From contig CAAFUN010000017.1 of the NCBI GenBank assembly GCA_900766195.1, forward strand, positions 21,912 to 85,911: 64,000 nt of DNA. Direction: 5' to 3'. Shown one piece after another: positions 49,931 to 59,103 of the stretch; the first letter of the stretch is position 1; the number at the start of each line of letters is the position of its first letter. The notes beneath the pieces are model-generated. The model was given only the letters and a program-made list of their open reading frames with translations. It did no database searches and was not told the DNA's origin. The DNA is from an uncultured Bacteroides sp. (GTDB lineage: Bacteria > Bacteroidota > Bacteroidia > Bacteroidales > Bacteroidaceae). The translations under genes and the position numbers were made by a program.

Positions 49931-51418
49931 ATGACAAAAAAGGAAAACAAAGAGTTGATTGCGGATATCTGCAATGCACTTGAAAAATATGCAGATAACA
50001 ATGCATTTGTTATTGACGACAAAGCTTATACATACAGCCAGTTAAAACAAAACATATATGGAATAGCGACTCTTATAAGTAAGCGACAAGACAAAGTTAT
50101 AGGCGTTATGGCTGAGAACAAACTGGAGACATACGCATCTCTATTGGCCATATTGTTATGCGGAAAAACTTATGTAGTGCTTCATCCTGCCTACCCGGCC
50201 GAAAGAAACGGAAATATTGCGCGGCAGGCGGGAATAAACATTATTCTGCATTCGCAGGATACGCACTCTCTCAATGTCGGTGCAGTATTGGAACCAGTAT
50301 GCACTTCAGAGCTACATTGTGATAAGTTATCCTTTACTCCTACCGTAGAAGACAGCGGGGTTGCTTATATTATGTTTACTTCGGGAAGCACCGGAGAGCC
50401 GAAAGGAGTGCCTATTTCGCATCGCAACCTGAATGCCTTCTACCAAGCATATCATCGTTTAAACTGGAATCTGGATGAAAAAGACCGGATGTTGCAAATG
50501 TTTGAACTGACCTTCGATTTGTCTGTAGTGTCTTACTTATACCCTTTGACTTTCGGTGCATGTGTTTATACGGTATCTCCCGAAGGTGCGAAATACCTCA
50601 ACACCATCGAAGTAATAGAAAAAAATGAGCTTACTTTTGCTGCCGTAGCCCCCTCACTGCTTCAGTTGGTATCTCCTTATTTTTCGGAAATCAGATTGCC
50701 AAAACTTAAATATCTGATCGTTGCCGCCGAAGCATCAAATGCAAGACTGCTAGATGACTTTAGAGAATGTGTTCCCAACGCAGCATTTGTCAATCTCTAC
50801 GGTCCAACGGAAACCACCATCTATTGCATGTCATACACTATTCCCAAGACAGCATGTAAGCATCACAACGGCATGGTTGCCATAGGCAGACCGTTTGATG
50901 GGATAAGCATTTGTATCATGGACGATAACGGTAATCCTGTAGTTCAAGGAGGGCAAGGCGAATTATGGGTGAGTGGAGAACAAGTAATGAGTGGATACTG
51001 GAATGCTCCTGAAAAATCGAAAGTTTGCCTTGTAAAAACAGAAGATGGTAAAGTGTATTACAAAACCGGAGATTTATGCCAGATTGATGAAGAAGGAGAC
51101 ACTATTTATTGCGGGCGCAAAGATTATCAGGTAAAAGTGCAGGGATTCCGCATTGAGCTGAGTGAAATAGAATATGTAGCAAAACAATATTTTGAGGGAA
51201 AACACAATGTTGTGGTAATTCCTATATATCCCGAAGGAAAAGCATGCGAACTGCATCTGGTTGTTGAAGGCACCGAATTTGACGAAAAAGCACTAAACGA
51301 TTACATCAGTCATAAGCTCCCTCAATATATGATACCCAAACATATACATGGCATAGCTCATTTCCCACAAAACAACAGCAATAAGGTAGATAGAAAAAAA
51401 ATACAGGAATTAATATAA
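49931..51418 (+). CDS. DltA-like acyl/aminoacyl-AMP ligase
   Basis: A 495-residue adenylation enzyme, close in length to DltA (about 505). The core motifs are present: TSGSTGEPKG (about 150), NLYGPTETT, YYKTGD, GRKDYQVKVQGFRIEL and the C-terminal catalytic Lys in NNSNKVDRKK. It activates a carboxylic or amino acid with ATP and loads it on the carrier protein coded 9 bases downstream. The order A-C-B-D matches the dlt function set of Gram-positive bacteria, but the substrate need not be D-alanine. The acceptor here must be something other than teichoic acid. Confidence 0.88.
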   Translation: MTKKENKELIADICNALEKYADNNAFVIDDKAYTYSQLKQNIYGIATLISKRQDKVIGVMAENKLETYASLLAILLCGKTYVVLHPAYPAERNGNIARQAGINIILHSQDTHSLNVGAVLEPVCTSELHCDKLSFTPTVEDSGVAYIMFTSGSTGEPKGVPISHRNLNAFYQAYHRLNWNLDEKDRMLQMFELTFDLSVVSYLYPLTFGACVYTVSPEGAKYLNTIEVIEKNELTFAAVAPSLLQLVSPYFSEIRLPKLKYLIVAAEASNARLLDDFRECVPNAAFVNLYGPTETTIYCMSYTIPKTACKHHNGMVAIGRPFDGISICIMDDNGNPVVQGGQGELWVSGEQVMSGYWNAPEKSKVCLVKTEDGKVYYKTGDLCQIDEEGDTIYCGRKDYQVKVQGFRIELSEIEYVAKQYFEGKHNVVVIPIYPEGKACELHLVVEGTEFDEKALNDYISHKLPQYMIPKHIHGIAHFPQNNSNKVDRKKIQELI

Positions 51419-51427
51419 ATAGAAAAA

Positions 51428-51670
51428 ATGGAAACAAAAGACCTTTTAGACGAACTAAGCTTGATTTTCAGAAAAGTACTCAAAAGAGAAGATATTGAGC
51501 TTAATAGTGAAACAACTGCGCAAGATATCGAGGGGTGGGATTCATTGACAAATATGATACTCGTCAACGAAATGGAAAAGAAATTCGGAGTGCGTTTTAC
51601 ATTCAGAGATATTGTACGCCTGAAAAATGTAGGAGATATGTGTAATGCTATTCAAGCTAAAATGAAATAA
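51428..51670 (+). CDS. Acyl/aminoacyl carrier protein (DltC-like)
   Basis: An 80-residue carrier protein. The phosphopantetheine site is Ser 39 in GWDSL, followed by the helix NMILVNEMEKKFGVRF. Length and layout fit DltC and other single-domain carriers. It follows the ligase by 9 bases and precedes the MBOAT gene by 6, so it should be loaded by the former and used by the latter. Confidence 0.9.
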   Translation: METKDLLDELSLIFRKVLKREDIELNSETTAQDIEGWDSLTNMILVNEMEKKFGVRFTFRDIVRLKNVGDMCNAIQAKMK

Positions 51671-51676
51671 AAAGAT

Positions 51677-53113
51677 ATGTCATTCATTTCATTGGAGTTT
51701 GTGCTGCTATTTGTATGCACATTCATTTTATTCTATGCTGTAAGTTCTCGGTATAGAAAATACGTATTACTCACAGCAAGTGCAATTTTTATTGCCTATT
51801 ACCATATTGGTTTCTTGATAACAGCCATCCTCATTTCACTGGCCTCTTACTTTTTGGGACAGTGGATTGATCGAAGCGCAGACGAAAAGCCACGAAAAAG
51901 GCGGTTTGTAATAGGCGTCATCACTCTCATAGGCTGCTGGATAGCTTTTAGGTATGACAATTATATCATGGCTGTCGCTCAGGCATTATATTCAGGTAAG
52001 ATAGCGACTGCTAACGGACTACCGGCTGCATTTTTTCCACTGGGTATCTCCTTTTATACTTTTCAGGCTATTTCCTATCTGACGGAAATCTACTGGCAGG
52101 AGGAAAAGCCCGAAAAGAAATTGCCCGACTTTATGCTCTACATGCTATTTTTCATAAAGTTTCTTTCGGGACCAATAGAACGGTCAAGAGAGATGCTCCC
52201 ACAGATTAAATCGCAGAAAGCAGTAGAATATAGTTATTTAGTAGAAGGCATGCAGTTAATAGCCTTAGGCTTAATAAAAAAACTAATACTGGCCGGCTAC
52301 ATTGCTCCTTATCTTGACGGAATATTCAATGCTGTACATGCAGCTTCGGGAGCACAGTTGCTGATGGCATGTCTACTTTATCCGGTGGAGCTTTACGGTG
52401 ATTTCTCGGGTTACACAGACATTGCATTGGGAGGTGCTCTCCTATTTGGCTACAGACTTAGTCCCAACTTCAACCGCCCGTTCATATCAAAGACTACAGC
52501 TGAGCTATGGAGAAGATGGCACATATCATTGTCTTCCTGGATCAGAGATTATTTATACATGCCTCTGACAGCTACATTCCGCAGATGGGGAGAAAGAGGT
52601 ATAATTTTGAGCTTATTCATCACATTTGTTGGACTTGGTATATGGCATGGCGCAGGATGGAATTATGCTATTTACGGAGCCATACAGGGACTCGTGATTT
52701 GCTATGAGATGAAAACTCTAGGGTTTCATAAGAAACTGAAAAGCTGGCTGGGATCACCTTTATACACTACTCTTTCCATTATCAGAACCTATCTTATTTT
52801 TGCTGTATCATTGCTCTTCTTTCGATTGGAATCAGCTAGTGAAGCCTTCTATTTCATTCGCAACATATCGTTTCATGTAAATTCCAGTTGGAAAGAGATA
52901 AATATAGGTATGCCCGACCATAATTGTATAGTAGCGGGTTCTGCTTTGGTTCTGATCTTGACTTATGAATATTTCGCGGATAAGAAAAATCTGCCCGCAC
53001 TGCTCGAGAAGCAACCGGTATATATTCGCTGGACAATCTATTACTTATTGGTTATAGCACTTTTCACATTTGGACAGTTCTCTGCCGATAACTTTATTTA
53101 CTTACAATTCTAA
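51677..53113 (+). CDS. MBOAT-family membrane O-acyltransferase (DltB-like)
   Basis: A 478-residue inner-membrane protein with about eleven helices. MBOAT hallmarks are ELWRRWHISLSSWIRDYLYMP with His 282, and the catalytic His 324 in GIWHGAGW. Residues 160-170 (KFLSGPIER) and ELYGDFSGYTDIALG are also standard. In the family (DltB, AlgI, PatA) it moves an acyl or aminoacyl group from a thioester donor to an acceptor on the outer side of the membrane. Here the donor should be the carrier protein coded directly before it. Confidence 0.92.
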   Translation: MSFISLEFVLLFVCTFILFYAVSSRYRKYVLLTASAIFIAYYHIGFLITAILISLASYFLGQWIDRSADEKPRKRRFVIGVITLIGCWIAFRYDNYIMAVAQALYSGKIATANGLPAAFFPLGISFYTFQAISYLTEIYWQEEKPEKKLPDFMLYMLFFIKFLSGPIERSREMLPQIKSQKAVEYSYLVEGMQLIALGLIKKLILAGYIAPYLDGIFNAVHAASGAQLLMACLLYPVELYGDFSGYTDIALGGALLFGYRLSPNFNRPFISKTTAELWRRWHISLSSWIRDYLYMPLTATFRRWGERGIILSLFITFVGLGIWHGAGWNYAIYGAIQGLVICYEMKTLGFHKKLKSWLGSPLYTTLSIIRTYLIFAVSLLFFRLESASEAFYFIRNISFHVNSSWKEINIGMPDHNCIVAGSALVLILTYEYFADKKNLPALLEKQPVYIRWTIYYLLVIALFTFGQFSADNFIYLQF

Positions 53114-53123
53114 ACGGCCAACT

Positions 53124-54173
53124 ATGCAAAATAATAAAGAAAAAAGCACTATCAAAAGATTTATAAAAAAGCTATTTATTCTTTTTATACCTTTTATTAT
53201 AGTAATGGCAATCTATCTGCATGACGATCCCTTTATGGTGTTTAAAGACTACCCACAATATGATAGCACTGCGGTCGTTTTAGATGATGCTTACGTATGT
53301 TGGCAAACGTATATGCACAATCGTGACACCATACCATTCAATTCTTTTATTTTAGGAAACTCGTGTACCATGGCTTTCAACTGCCATGAATGGGAAAAGT
53401 ATTTAAAAGAAGGAAGAGCAATAAGGCTATTTGGGAATGATGAAGGCATAGTTAGCATCTATGAAAAGCTGGAAGCGTTGGATAAAATGGGAACTCCAAT
53501 AAAAAATGTACTGATGATGGTAGATAATAGAACACTAATTAACTGCCAGCCATCATTAAGCCATACAAACATTTTACCTCCGGCTGTATCGGGTATTAGT
53601 AATTTCAAATTTCAGACAACATTCTTTCAGACATTTTTTAATCCCAACTTTATAATTCCTTATCTTGATTATAAAATTGCCCACAAATATCGCCCATATA
53701 TGCATGGTATTATAAATCCTTATGGAGTTATAAGGGAGAAAATTACCAATGATGCCATAAACCCAAGGGAAGCAATGATAAAGCAAGAAGGTGAAAAATA
53801 TTGGGAGAACCACAAAAACGAATTCAGAAAGAAAAGAGATGCAAATTATAGAGATGGCAAATACAAGAAATATCCTCCTGTACTATTTGATAATCAAATT
53901 GATATATTGAAAAAAATCAAAAAGATATTCGTGAAAAATAATACTTCTTATAAAATCGTCATCAGCCCAGAGTTCAACCAAACGAACTTAGACAAGACAG
54001 ATGTAAAGAAGCTGGAAGATATTTTTGGAGCAGCTAATGTCTTTGACTATACCGGTATAAATAAATACACGAATGATTGGCATAACTATTATGAAAAAAG
54101 CCACTACAGGTCTGTTATTGGAGCACAAATTCTGAAAGAAATATACGGTAAAGAAGCAGACCCCAAAGAATAA
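53124..54173 (+). CDS. DltD/AlgX-like SGNH-type membrane-anchored protein
   Basis: A 349-residue protein with an N-terminal membrane anchor (about 13-32) and a periplasmic domain. The segment FILGNSCTMAF (Ser 80) has the position and style of the SGNH nucleophile, and the C-terminal DWHNYYEKSHYRSVIG (His 320, His 327) looks like the Asp-His end. This suits the final transferase or hydrolase of a Dlt-like system (DltD role). It starts 10 bases after the MBOAT gene and ends at a strong terminator. Family assignment is by context and motif, and overall similarity is low. Confidence 0.7.
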   Translation: MQNNKEKSTIKRFIKKLFILFIPFIIVMAIYLHDDPFMVFKDYPQYDSTAVVLDDAYVCWQTYMHNRDTIPFNSFILGNSCTMAFNCHEWEKYLKEGRAIRLFGNDEGIVSIYEKLEALDKMGTPIKNVLMMVDNRTLINCQPSLSHTNILPPAVSGISNFKFQTTFFQTFFNPNFIIPYLDYKIAHKYRPYMHGIINPYGVIREKITNDAINPREAMIKQEGEKYWENHKNEFRKKRDANYRDGKYKKYPPVLFDNQIDILKKIKKIFVKNNTSYKIVISPEFNQTNLDKTDVKKLEDIFGAANVFDYTGINKYTNDWHNYYEKSHYRSVIGAQILKEIYGKEADPKE

Positions 54174-54183
54174 AATGAAATAT

Positions 54184-54242
54184 AAAAAGAACAATCCCAA
54201 CATTCTCAATAATTGTAAAACAAAGGGATTGTTCTTTTTTTT
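54184..54242. terminator. Bidirectional terminator after the Dlt-like operon
   Basis: AAAAAGAACAATCCC (54184-54198) pairs over 15 bases with GGGATTGTTCTTTTT (54225-54239) across a 26-base loop. It has A-runs and T-runs on both sides and lies between convergent genes. Confidence 0.8.
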
Positions 54243-54262
54243 AATTATTCTCAGAATAAGAC

Positions 54263-55636
54263 CTATCTCAAAGCTTCCACTTCATCGGGAGTTAAAGGTA
54301 TTCTCTTTCCTAAACGACGCGAACCTGTATCGGTGATAAGGTAATCTTCTTCATTGCGGATACCTCCAAAATGTCGGTACTCTTCTACTTTATCATAGTT
54401 TATAAAGTCCTCAAATTTCTTTTCGCCCCTCCATAAATCTATTAACTCGGGAATGAAATAGATACCCGGTTCTACGGTGTGCACAAAGCCGGGTTCTAAA
54501 GGAATAGCAAGACGTTGCGACTTACGCCCGAATTGAGTACTCTTCGGTTGGCCATTATACCCAACCCATAGTTCACCAAGATTCTCCATATCATGAACAT
54601 CGAGCCCCATCATGTGTCCTAAGCCATGAGGATAGAATAATGCATGGGCGCCTTCACGTACAGCATCAGCAGCATCACCCTTCATTAAGCCCAGTTCTTT
54701 CATTCCTTCCACCATTACACGGGCAGAGAGTTCATAAACTTCCATATAAGGAATGCCCGGACGTAATGCTTTCACGGACTCCAGATGCATGGCATTCTGA
54801 ATTTCGTAAACGGCACGCTGACGAGGTGTAAACTTCTTATCAGCCGGAATAGTAGATGACATGTCTCCGGCATACCCCATCTCTGTTTCAGCTCCTGCAT
54901 CTATCAGAAAGAGATCACCCGGTTTCACCAGATTGCCATGATAATGATTGTGCAAGGTCTGTCCGTTTATCGTAGCTATAGTGGCAAATGAAAGATCACC
55001 TCCTGCAGCAGTTGCCACAGCTTCCATGGCAGCCACCACCTCACATTCACGCATACCGGGACGAAGAACTTTCATCGCGGTAATATGCATATCAGCAGTA
55101 ATGTCACAGGCTTTCTCTATTTCCACAATCTCTTCGGCAGTTTTATGATTACGTTGGCTAACCACAGCACGAATAAAGGGAATTGAACCTTCTTGTTTAT
55201 TGGGCATTACTCCCAACCAATCCATTAATTTCAATTTATGTTCGGCCCTATAGGGAGGAAGATAATGAACAGTACGACCCTTTGCCAAAGCATGCTGCAA
55301 ATATTCGGCTACACTGGCATAAGGACGGGTTTCAGTGATACCTACCCGTTCACTTTTTGCTTTAAGAGTGGGCTGTGTACCCATCCACACCACATGATCA
55401 ATTGTTAGTTCGTCTCCGAAAATAATTTCTCTATTTTCGTCAATATCAATGATAGCGGAAAGACCGGCAAACGAAAGACCAAAATAGTATAAAAAAGAAG
55501 AGTCCTGACGAAAACGAAAGGTATTGTCTTCGTAATTCAATCCTGCTTCATCATTACCTAAAAAGAGTAATATCCCGGAGCCTACATTTTTTTTCAGCAC
55601 GGCTCTGCGCTGCACATACGTTTCTTTACTAAACAT
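54263..55636 (-). CDS. pepP: Xaa-Pro aminopeptidase (M24 family)
   Basis: A 457-residue metallopeptidase that removes the first residue from peptides with proline in second place. The N-terminal creatinase-like domain (about 1-160) is followed by the pita-bread fold. The metal ligands can be seen in LIDAGAE (Asp), YAGDMSS (Asp), GLGHMMGLDVHD (His), HTVEPGIY (Glu) and GGIRNEEDYL (Glu). The start MFSKETYVQRR at 55636 is chosen because a -7 element lies directly upstream, inside the longer reading from 55711. Confidence 0.92.
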   Translation of the reverse strand: MFSKETYVQRRAVLKKNVGSGILLFLGNDEAGLNYEDNTFRFRQDSSFLYYFGLSFAGLSAIIDIDENREIIFGDELTIDHVVWMGTQPTLKAKSERVGITETRPYASVAEYLQHALAKGRTVHYLPPYRAEHKLKLMDWLGVMPNKQEGSIPFIRAVVSQRNHKTAEEIVEIEKACDITADMHITAMKVLRPGMRECEVVAAMEAVATAAGGDLSFATIATINGQTLHNHYHGNLVKPGDLFLIDAGAETEMGYAGDMSSTIPADKKFTPRQRAVYEIQNAMHLESVKALRPGIPYMEVYELSARVMVEGMKELGLMKGDAADAVREGAHALFYPHGLGHMMGLDVHDMENLGELWVGYNGQPKSTQFGRKSQRLAIPLEPGFVHTVEPGIYFIPELIDLWRGEKKFEDFINYDKVEEYRHFGGIRNEEDYLITDTGSRRLGKRIPLTPDEVEALR

Positions 55637-55657
55637 AACGCTTGTTTTTTGATATTC

Positions 55658-55666
55658 GCAAATATA
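55658..55666 (-). promoter_or_regulatory. -7 promoter element of the aminopeptidase gene
   Basis: On the minus strand TATATTTGC matches the consensus, 22 bases before the chosen start codon. Confidence 0.6.
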
Positions 55667-55742
55667 AAAACAAAATGGCAACCAATGTTCTGCTTTCCTG
55701 TTAAATATCATAGAGAACTTTTTTCGTTCGGGAACAATTCAT

Positions 55743-55750
55743 TATTTTTG
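55743..55750 (+). promoter_or_regulatory. -7 promoter element of rpoN
   Basis: TATTTTTG matches TAnnTTTG, 28 bases before the rpoN start codon. Confidence 0.5.
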
Positions 55751-55777
55751 TAGCGAGTAAAGTATAGAAAATAAACT

Positions 55778-57265
55778 ATGGCACAAGGCTCCAGACAAGT
55801 ACAGACTCAAGCGCAGCAACAAATTCAAACGCTGTCACCTCAACAAATTCTGGTTGTGAAATTGTTGGAACTTCCTGCTGTGGAGCTGGAAGACAGGGTA
55901 CGTGCTGAGTTATTGGAAAATCCGGCGCTTGAAGAAGGAAATGAGGATACGGCAAATGATGAATACTCCGACAGTCCTGATGCAGAACATTCATCCGAAG
56001 AAAATGAAAATACGGACTATGATTCTTTAGGAGATTACCTTTCCGAAGATGATATTCCAGACTATAGACTACAAGAAAACAACCGAAGCAAAGGAGAGCA
56101 GCCGGAAGAGATACCCTTCTCGGAAGCAACTTCCTTCTATGAGACATTAAGAGAACAACTCCGGGAACGTAATCTTACCGACCATCAGCGTGAGTTGGCG
56201 GAATACCTTATCGGTTCTTTGGACGATGACGGATTACTGCGTAAGTCACTTGACAATATTAGTGATGAATTGGCTATTTATGTAGGAATAGAAGCATCCG
56301 TTGAAGAATTGGAAGAAGTTTTAAAAATCATTCAAGACTTTGATCCCCCCGGACTGGGTGCACGCAATTTGAAAGAGTGCTTACTCATTCAAATTGAAAG
56401 AAAGAAACGTCAAGGAGGAAAGCTGGATAAACTATTGAATATTGAAGAACGAATTATAGAGGAATGCTACGATGAATTCACGCGGAAGCACTGGGATAAA
56501 ATTATGCAAAAACTGGAGCTTAATGATGAAGAGTTTCAAGAAGCTATTACTGATATTACTCATCTTAATCCCCGACCGGGAGCCTCTTTGGGTGAAGTAA
56601 TCGGGCGCAACCTCCAGCAAATTATTCCTGACTTTATTGTAGATACTTACGATGACGGCACAATAAATGTAGCCTTGAATAATAGAAATGTACCGGAACT
56701 ACGCATGAGTAGAGATTTTACCGAAATGGTAGAAGAACATACTAAAAATAAAGCCAACCAATCAAAAGAGTCGAAAGAAGCAATGATGTTTCTCAAGCAA
56801 AAGATGGACTCTGCTCAAGGTTTTATTGATGCTGTGAAGCAGCGGCAAAATACCTTGATGACCACAATGCAAGCTATTATTGACTTACAACGTCCTTTTT
56901 TCCTTGAAGGAGACGAGTCTCTTTTACGACCTATGATTCTAAAGGACGTAGCTGAACGAACGGGATTGGATATTTCGACAATTTCCAGGGTAAGCAACAG
57001 CAAATATGTGCAGACCAATTACGGGATTTATCCGTTGAAATTCTTTTTCAATGACGGATACACCACCGAAGATGGCGAAGAAATGTCGGTACGCGAAATC
57101 AGGAAAATACTGAAAGAATGTATAGACAATGAAGATAAAAAGAAGCCTTATACGGATGATGAGTTGACAGATATCCTAAAAAACAAAGGTTATCCTATAG
57201 CCAGACGAACCGTCGCCAAATACAGGCAGCAAATGAATATACCGGTAGCAAGATTAAGAAAATAA
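55778..57265 (+). CDS. rpoN: RNA polymerase sigma-54 factor
   Basis: A 495-residue alternative sigma factor that needs an AAA+ activator for open-complex formation. The Gln/Leu-rich region I is seen at the start (QIQTLSPQQILVVKLLELP). An acidic region II follows (about 55-110), then the core-binding domain, the HTH (DVAERTGLDISTISRVSNSKYV) and the RpoN box (ARRTVAKYRQQMNIP). No activator gene lies in the window. It probably shares a transcript with the PAP2-like gene 12 bases downstream. Confidence 0.96.
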   Translation: MAQGSRQVQTQAQQQIQTLSPQQILVVKLLELPAVELEDRVRAELLENPALEEGNEDTANDEYSDSPDAEHSSEENENTDYDSLGDYLSEDDIPDYRLQENNRSKGEQPEEIPFSEATSFYETLREQLRERNLTDHQRELAEYLIGSLDDDGLLRKSLDNISDELAIYVGIEASVEELEEVLKIIQDFDPPGLGARNLKECLLIQIERKKRQGGKLDKLLNIEERIIEECYDEFTRKHWDKIMQKLELNDEEFQEAITDITHLNPRPGASLGEVIGRNLQQIIPDFIVDTYDDGTINVALNNRNVPELRMSRDFTEMVEEHTKNKANQSKESKEAMMFLKQKMDSAQGFIDAVKQRQNTLMTTMQAIIDLQRPFFLEGDESLLRPMILKDVAERTGLDISTISRVSNSKYVQTNYGIYPLKFFFNDGYTTEDGEEMSVREIRKILKECIDNEDKKKPYTDDELTDILKNKGYPIARRTVAKYRQQMNIPVARLRK

Positions 57266-57277
57266 TAAATATAACAA

Positions 57278-57946
57278 ATGGCTCCAGATCAACATATCAT
57301 AGCAGATAGAACCTTAATTAGGACTGCACGTATTATTTCGGTAATATTTACGCCGTTCTCAATTCCTTTTTTGGTTTTTCTCTTTTTGTTTTTGTTTTCA
57401 TATCTGCATATAATGCCTTTGGCTTATAAGCTGATAGTATTAGGTATTGTGTATTGTTTCACTATATTACTACCTACTCTATCTATTTTTATCTTTCGCA
57501 AGATCAATGAATATACTGCGGAAGACATGATTGAGCGTAAACGTCGTTTCATTCCTTTCTTCCTCACAATCCTCTCTTATGTCCTCTGTCTGGTCATGAT
57601 GCATCGTCTCAACATACCTTGGTATATGACAGGCATCATCCTAGCATCTTTGCTGATAATGATCATCTGTCTCTTGGTTAATCTTAAGTGGAAACTTAGT
57701 GAACACATGGCAGGAATGGGAGCCATTGTGGGAGGATTAATTTCGTTCAGTGCCCTCTTCGGATACAATCCTGTGGCCTGGCTCTGTTTATTTATACTGA
57801 TTGCAGGAGTGCTAGGTACAGCGCGAATCATCTTGCAACACCATACATTGGGTGAAGTTCTGATTGCTTTTCTAGTTGGATTTATTTGTTCGCTGTTAGT
57901 ATTACACCCACTTAGCAATATTTTATTCCGCATGTTTCTATTTTGA
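57278..57946 (+). CDS. PAP2-like membrane phosphatase family protein
   Basis: A 222-residue inner-membrane protein with five to six helices. The PAP2 motifs are partly visible: ERKRRFIPFF (basic motif 1), WKLSEHMAGMGAIVGG (the position of PSGH) and ARIILQHHTLGEVLIAF (motif 3 with the His and a Glu in place of Asp). This pattern is typical of a Bacteroidetes subgroup. It could act on lipid phosphates such as undecaprenyl diphosphate, but motif changes make activity uncertain. It starts 12 bases after rpoN. Confidence 0.75.
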   Translation: MAPDQHIIADRTLIRTARIISVIFTPFSIPFLVFLFLFLFSYLHIMPLAYKLIVLGIVYCFTILLPTLSIFIFRKINEYTAEDMIERKRRFIPFFLTILSYVLCLVMMHRLNIPWYMTGIILASLLIMIICLLVNLKWKLSEHMAGMGAIVGGLISFSALFGYNPVAWLCLFILIAGVLGTARIILQHHTLGEVLIAFLVGFICSLLVLHPLSNILFRMFLF

Positions 57947-57986
57947 GATAAAAAAATAATTGTATCATCCTAAAAAACTAATGTTT

Positions 57987-58367
57987 ATGAAATTCCCAGA
58001 AAATGTAAAGTACACCAGCGAACACGAATGGATACGCTTGGAAAATGATGTGGCTTATATCGGCATTACCGACTACGCACAAGAACAGTTAGGTGACATT
58101 GTCTTTGTTGACATCCCGACAGTAGGCGAAACTCTGGCTGCCGGTGAGGTATTTGGCACAATAGAAGTTGTGAAAACCATCTCCGACCTGTTCCTCCCTG
58201 TAGAAGCCGAGATATTGGAACAAAATGAAGCACTTGCCGATGAACCGGAGCTAGTGAATAAAGATCCATATGGCGAAGGCTGGCTTATTAAGATAAAGCC
58301 TGCTGCAGATGCTGATTTTGCGTCATTACTTGACGTTAAAGCTTATAAGGCGCTAATTAACAACTAG
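57987..58367 (+). CDS. gcvH: Glycine cleavage system H protein
   Basis: A 126-residue lipoyl carrier of the glycine cleavage system. It shuttles the aminomethyl group between the P, T and L proteins. The lipoyl Lys lies in GTIEVVKTISDLFLP, and the N-terminal YTSEHEWIRLENDVAYIGITDYAQ is standard. The start MKFPENVKYTSEHEW at 57987 matches family length. An ATG two codons earlier is possible. It is first in a row with purE and ispG. Confidence 0.95.
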   Translation: MKFPENVKYTSEHEWIRLENDVAYIGITDYAQEQLGDIVFVDIPTVGETLAAGEVFGTIEVVKTISDLFLPVEAEILEQNEALADEPELVNKDPYGEGWLIKIKPAADADFASLLDVKAYKALINN

Positions 58368-58375
58368 CACGTTTA

Positions 58376-58436
58376 ATGATTAGTGATTAGTGATAAGTGC
58401 TTTGAACTTTCAGTGCGCCAGCTAATCACTAATCAT
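58376..58436. repeat. Inverted repeat in the gcvH-purE spacer
   Basis: ATGATTAGTGATTAG (58376-58390) pairs perfectly over 15 bases with 58422-58436. The spacer is built of variants of the word ATTAGTGA and its complement. A similar spacer follows purE. Confidence 0.7.
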
Positions 58437-58479
58437 CAATCACTTCTTTAATTTACTAAATATTAATCACTGAATAAAA

Positions 58480-58989
58480 ATGACTCCTTTAGTAAGTATT
58501 ATTATGGGCAGCACTTCCGACCTCCCTGTTATAGAAAAGGCCGCATTACTGCTTAACGATTTACATGTTCCCTTTGAAATGAATGCACTATCTGCACATC
58601 GCACTCCCGAAGCAGTTGAGGAGTTTGCAAAAAATGCAAGCAACAGAGGTGTAAAAGTTATCATTGCTGCTGCCGGAATGGCTGCTGCACTACCGGGTGT
58701 AATAGCAGCCAACACCACGCTCCCTGTTATCGGAGTACCCATCAAAGGTTCTTCTTTGGACGGTGTGGACGCATTATACTCCATCCTACAGATGCCTCCG
58801 GGTATTCCCGTAGCAACAGTTGCAATAAATGGCTCTATGAATGCTGCCATCCTTGCAGTGCAGATATTGGCTTTAAGCAATGAAGGGTTAGCAGAGACTT
58901 TCGCAGCTTACAAAGAAGGACTGAAAAAGAAGATAGTAAAAGCTAATGAAGAATTGAAAGAAGTGAAATACGAATATAAAACGAACTGA
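58480..58989 (+). CDS. purE: N5-carboxyaminoimidazole ribonucleotide mutase
   Basis: A 169-residue purine-synthesis enzyme that moves the carboxyl group of N5-CAIR to give CAIR. Class I PurE motifs are SIIMGSTSDLPV at the start, ALSAHRTPE, IIAAAGMAAALPGV and VPIKGSSLDGVDAL with IPVATVAINGSMNAA. Length fits the family. Both flanking spacers carry AT-rich inverted repeats, which is uncommon around a housekeeping gene. Confidence 0.97.
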   Translation: MTPLVSIIMGSTSDLPVIEKAALLLNDLHVPFEMNALSAHRTPEAVEEFAKNASNRGVKVIIAAAGMAAALPGVIAANTTLPVIGVPIKGSSLDGVDALYSILQMPPGIPVATVAINGSMNAAILAVQILALSNEGLAETFAAYKEGLKKKIVKANEELKEVKYEYKTN

Positions 58990-59000
58990 ATTTAGTGATT

Positions 59001-59077
59001 AGTGTTTTAGTATTTAGTGACTATTTGCGAGTATTCGCTCATCATAAATCACTTATCACTAAAACACTTTTTTTTAA
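59001..59077 (+). terminator. Terminator-like inverted repeat in the purE-ispG spacer
   Basis: AGTGTTTTAGT (59001-59011) pairs with ACTAAAACACT (59058-59068), followed by a run of T. An alternative inner pairing is TTTAGTGA (59013-59020) with TCACTAAA (59056-59063). It could end purE transcription before ispG. Confidence 0.5.
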
Positions 59078-59103
59078 TTACTAACCGTTAATCACTAAAC
59101 AAA

